DNA of 64,000 bases, from NCBI GenBank assembly GCA_965216905.1, contig OZ244213.1, positions 2,976,001-3,040,000 of the forward strand. The letters run 5' to 3'. The position numbers and the translations under genes were made by a program. How positions within the stretch are numbered: position 1 is the stretch's first letter; each line of letters starts with the position of its first letter. Positions 61,403 through 64,000 of this stretch are shown here, in pieces. The notes beneath the pieces were generated by a model. The model did no database searches. It saw only the letters and a program-made list of their open reading frames with translations, and was not told the DNA's origin. The DNA comes from G965216905 sp965216905 (lineage in GTDB: Bacteria > Actinomycetota > Acidimicrobiia > Spongiisociales > ZC4RG35).

Positions 61403-62303
61403 TCACACCGGCCACCAGCTCGTCGCCCATCGACAGTGGTGAACCGTCCTCGGCCGAGCCGGCGATCGTGCCGGATGCCGGGTGGTGTTGGTGATGGTGC
61501 CGGTGGGCATGTTGTTGCGCCAGATCTCGGTGCCGTTCAGGTAGACGACCACCCCGTCGTCGCGGAGCACCGACAGGTCCAGACTCTGGGCGGTGTTGGC
61601 CGCGTTGAAGGTGTGCCGGAAATAGGTGGTGAGCCCGTTGCGGTCGACCACCGTGGCCTCGTCACCATCGCCATACCCCAGCTGGGCCGCTCCCGACGTC
61701 CATCCCGAATCGTCGAAACCCGACTGGTTCCAACGGTGACGAACCGTCGTCCAGATACCGCCATACCGACCCCGCCCCCACCAACGTGACCGGACCCGGC
61801 GGCGGCTCGGTGGTGGTCACCGTCAGCGGATCCGACTCCCCAGAACCGTTCCCGGCCGCATCGAACGCCTCCACCGTATAGGTGTAGGCAGTGGAAGCCA
61901 CCAGCCCACCATTCACAAACGACGTCGACGGAGTCGACCCCACCGCCACCCCGTCCCGGGACACCACATACTCATCCACCGCCACATTGTCCGTCGACGC
62001 ATCCCACGACAACGACACACTCGACGCGGTCACCTCATCCGCCACCAACCCCACCGGCACCGACGGCGCCTCCGTATCCGGCGGAGGTGGAGGCCCCTCG
62101 TCCAACACCGCCACCAGCTCCAAATCAAAACTGATATCCGAACTGGCACTGGAGATCTGATGGATTTCCGCAGCGATCACATTCGTGCCCGCCATCAGAA
62201 GTGAGGGATTTCCGCAGCGATCACATTCGTGCCCGCCATCAGAAGTGAGGGTCGAGACCCACGTCACTCCACGCCGACTCGGCAGCACCGGCCACGCCGC
62301 CAC
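61403..62303 (-). pseudogene. frame-broken middle FN3-lectin-like module (copy B)
   Basis: The middle copy of the module is split across frames. Its FN3 part is open from 62303 to 61662. A 5-nt deletion relative to the other copies near 61735 (CCGG-rich site) shifts the frame, and the lectin-like part (MVDRNGLTTYFRHTF...VLRDDGVVVYLNGTEI) continues in another frame to 61403. One base is missing near 61477 relative to copy C, and further indels lie around 61370-61380. In the corrected frame the linker reads SGTIAGSAEDGSPLSMGDELVAG, then a normal end. Confidence 0.7.
62162..62249. repeat. 44-bp perfect tandem duplication
   Basis: 62162-62205 is repeated at 62206-62249. The unit length is not a multiple of three and changes the reading frame of the minus-strand gene at the A-B junction. 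Confidence 0.9.
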
Positions 62304-64000
62304 TGGCCGGGGTGGTGTTGGTGATGGTGCCGGTGGGCATGTTGTTGCGCCAGATCTCGGTGCCGTTCAGGTAGACGACCACCCCGTCGTCGCGGAGCAC
62401 CGACAGGTCCAGACTCTGGGCGGTGTTGGCCGCGTTGAAGGTGTGCCGGAAATAGGTGGTGAGCCCGTTGCGGTCGACCACCGTGGCCTCGTCACCATCG
62501 CCATACCCCAGCTGGGCCGCTCCCGACGTCCATCCCGAATCGTCGAAACCCGACTGGTTCCAACCGGTCGGTGACGAACCGTCGTCCAGATACCGCCATA
62601 CCGACCCCGCCCCCACCAACGTGACCGGACCCGGCGGCGGCTCGGTGGTGGTCACCGTCAGCGGATCCGACTCCCCAGAACCGTTCCCGGCCGCATCGAA
62701 CGCCTCCACCGTATAGGTGTAGGCAGTGGAAGCCACCAGCCCACCATTCACAAACGACGTCGACGGAGTCGACCCCACCGCCACCCCGTCCCGGGACACC
62801 ACATACTCATCCACCGCCACATTGTCCGTCGACGCATCCCACGACAACGACACACTCGACGCGGTCACCTCATCCGCCACCAACCCCACCGGCACCGACG
62901 GCGCCTCCGTATCCGGCGGACCCTGGGGGGTATTGAGAACTGCGATTCCTCGGGTGAATCTCCCGGAGAAGTTGTTGAACTGGCCTCCCACCGCCAGCGT
63001 TTGGGAAGTGGCGTCCAGCGCCCAAACCCCGTAGAACGAATCGATCACCGGGCGAAAGTCGGGCTCGAGCACCCCGGTCTGTGCGTCCGCAGCCAGGAGG
63101 CGGACCGTCTCGTCGCCGGCGAAGCCCTCGTGGAATCCGAAGTAGACGTTGCCCGCGGCGTAGCGGATCGCCTGGACGTCGCCCATCGCCTGCTGCGACC
63201 AGATGCGGGCCGCCGATGTCGTCGAGTAGGCCGTGACCCGGTTCTGAACCCCGGCCACCCCGGCGAACACTTGGGAGGCGTCGGGCAGAATGTCCATGGC
63301 GATGACCTGCACTCCGATGTCGGTGTACTTCGGACCGACCACCCCGCCGGTTGTCGGGTTCAGTTCGGAGAGGTAGCGATGGGTCACCCCGTCGAGGCTG
63401 GTGAAGGCGCCGCCTGCAAACAGTCGGGAGCCGTCGGCGGTGGCCGAGATGGCCCGGACGGTCCCATCCGGGTTTGGACGGAATCCCGTGCGGATCGATC
63501 CGCTGGCCGCATCGAGCGCCGCCAGCTTGGGGAATGACTGGCCTTCGATCTTCCCGAAGGCACCACCGACGTAGAGGGTGTCTCCCGCCAACTCCAGGGC
63601 ATAGACCGAAGCGGAGGGGGAGGCGTCGAAAGAGGTATGGACGGTTCCCGTCGTGGCGTCCACTGCTGCCAGCCGACCGCGGCTCTGACCGTTGATGGTT
63701 CCAAACGAACCGCCGATCAGGATTCTGCTCGCATAGGACTCGATGGCGCGCACCGTGCCGTCGGTGTCTGCCCGGAACGGCAGGAGATCCCCGGTCGTCC
63801 GGCTGATGGCAGCCATGTTTCGTCGTTCGAGGCGGGTCCCACCGTCCGGCGACACCATCTCGGAGAACGAGCCGCCCAAATACACGACATCGCCCCGGAT
63901 GTGAACGGCGTACACCGTTCCGTTGGTTCGCCACGACACCAGCGGGTCGGTCGGATAGGGAACGGGATCGGCCGTCGCCATGCCGGCGGGCACCAACAGC
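62239..64000 (-). CDS. large secreted delta-60-repeat/FN3/lectin-like protein, N-terminal part (5' end outside window)
   Basis: At least 585 aa; the frame is open at the window edge and the first residues LLVPAGMATADPVP look like the end of a signal peptide (AxA cleavage). Residues 20-370 are repeats of the pattern (V/L)YVGGxFxxxxGxxxxxLAAxDxxTG, typical of delta-60-type beta-propeller-like repeats. An FN3 domain and a lectin-like module (copy A) follow, ending in a premature stop caused by a 44-bp duplication. The rest of the protein lies in the fragments downstream. Function: extracellular, carbohydrate- or surface-binding (inference). Confidence 0.78.
   Translation of the reverse strand, partial: LLVPAGMATADPVPYPTDPLVSWRTNGTVYAVHIRGDVVYLGGSFSEMVSPDGGTRLERRNMAAISRTTGDLLPFRADTDGTVRAIESYASRILIGGSFGTINGQSRGRLAAVDATTGTVHTSFDASPSASVYALELAGDTLYVGGAFGKIEGQSFPKLAALDAASGSIRTGFRPNPDGTVRAISATADGSRLFAGGAFTSLDGVTHRYLSELNPTTGGVVGPKYTDIGVQVIAMDILPDASQVFAGVAGVQNRVTAYSTTSAARIWSQQAMGDVQAIRYAAGNVYFGFHEGFAGDETVRLLAADAQTGVLEPDFRPVIDSFYGVWALDATSQTLAVGGQFNNFSGRFTRGIAVLNTPQGPPDTEAPSVPVGLVADEVTASSVSLSWDASTDNVAVDEYVVSRDGVAVGSTPSTSFVNGGLVASTAYTYTVEAFDAAGNGSGESDPLTVTTTEPPPGPVTLVGAGSVWRYLDDGSSPTGWNQSGFDDSGWTSGAAQLGYGDGDEATVVDRNGLTTYFRHTFNAANTAQSLDLSVLRDDGVVVYLNGTEIWRNNMPTGTITNTTPASGGVAGAAESAWSDVGLDPHF

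Larger units (their letters stand above)
60701..62920 (-). repeat. three near-identical FN3-lectin module copies
   Basis: Copy C 60701-61373, copy B 61481-62148, copy A 62311-62920. C and B are offset by exactly 780 bp, B and A by 830 bp. By eye they differ by single bases plus a 5-nt deletion in B. Identity of this degree over 600 bp suggests recent duplication or gene conversion, and could mislead assembly. Confidence 0.9.

Noticed and set aside
60701..62920. Insertion sequence or transposon copies
   Set aside because: Repeats encode FN3 and lectin-like domains of one protein; no transposase or terminal inverted repeats.
1..64000. tRNA, rRNA or riboswitch genes
   Set aside because: None found by eye; no cloverleaf with CCA-type ends or conserved rRNA segments noticed, though a covariance-model search was not possible.

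Overview
The window is about 64 kb of high-GC DNA with the gene content of a free-living actinobacterium, most likely an uncultured member of the Acidimicrobiia (inference). Supporting signs are strong GC bias at third codon positions, an F420-type luciferase-like oxidoreductase, a mycoredoxin-like CGDC glutaredoxin, a maleylpyruvate-isomerase/DinB-type protein, a SARP/AAA/TPR regulator, a DUF222 (13E12-type) HNH nuclease under an actinobacterial SOS box, and many starts placed 6-9 nt after a TANNNT hexamer, as expected for leaderless mRNAs. I saw no rRNA, tRNA, CRISPR array, insertion sequence or prophage.

Layout. 1-9.7 kb: end of an APH-like kinase, a GH13 alpha-glucosidase, a Tam-type methyltransferase, a giant SARP-AAA-TPR regulator and a secreted RTX/PKD-like protein. 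9.8-13.4 kb: a BetI-like TetR divergent from a GcvT-like aminomethyltransferase and a PYROXD2-like FAD oxidoreductase, plausibly a one-carbon/methyl-donor catabolic unit. 13.5-34.5 kb: mostly housekeeping or accessory metabolism (LysM-BON protein, cyclase-family hydrolase, class V aminotransferase, F420-type oxidoreductase, ACT protein, LigC-type ligase, bactofilin-like membrane protein, CFA-type methyltransferase, adenylate cyclase-AAA-TPR protein, disulfide oxidoreductase, ClC channel, esterase, sugar-nucleotidyltransferase, CDGSH protein). 34.7-41.3 kb: small regulators and metabolite-handling genes, several of them broken (AraC frameshift, TetR frameshift, amber codon in a DinB-type gene), and a TetR gene divergent from two methyltransferase-like genes across a 37-bp near-perfect palindrome. 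41.3-52.5 kb: membrane proteins (DUF389, LtrA, DUF1361), a lipoprotein dioxygenase, a CPBP protease-MarR pair, a MazEF-like toxin-antitoxin pair, a terpene-cyclase-like gene with an internal TGA, CGNR/RidA genes with a shared divergent promoter, and a decayed hydrolase. 52.6-55.3 kb: PPK2, the SOS-controlled HNH gene and OsmC.

The most interesting part is 55.3-60.5 kb. A TPR-CHAT protease gene faces, head to head across a 70-bp intergenic region, two coupled paralogous subtilases. The first subtilase carries an unusual array of six NP(D/F)YYG hexapeptides between its N-terminal region and its catalytic domain. The arrangement of a caspase-like protease, TPR sensor and subtilase pair with a low-complexity linker looks like an uncharacterised proteolytic conflict or signalling system. 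It abuts a large secreted delta-60-repeat/FN3/lectin-like protein (60.5-64 kb, running off the window) whose C-terminal module is present in three near-identical tandem copies with several frame breaks.

Unresolved: five genes carry single-site disruptions and the tandem copies carry indels. These may be true decay or assembly error, and only read-level data can tell. All functional calls are from motifs read by eye; no database search was possible.
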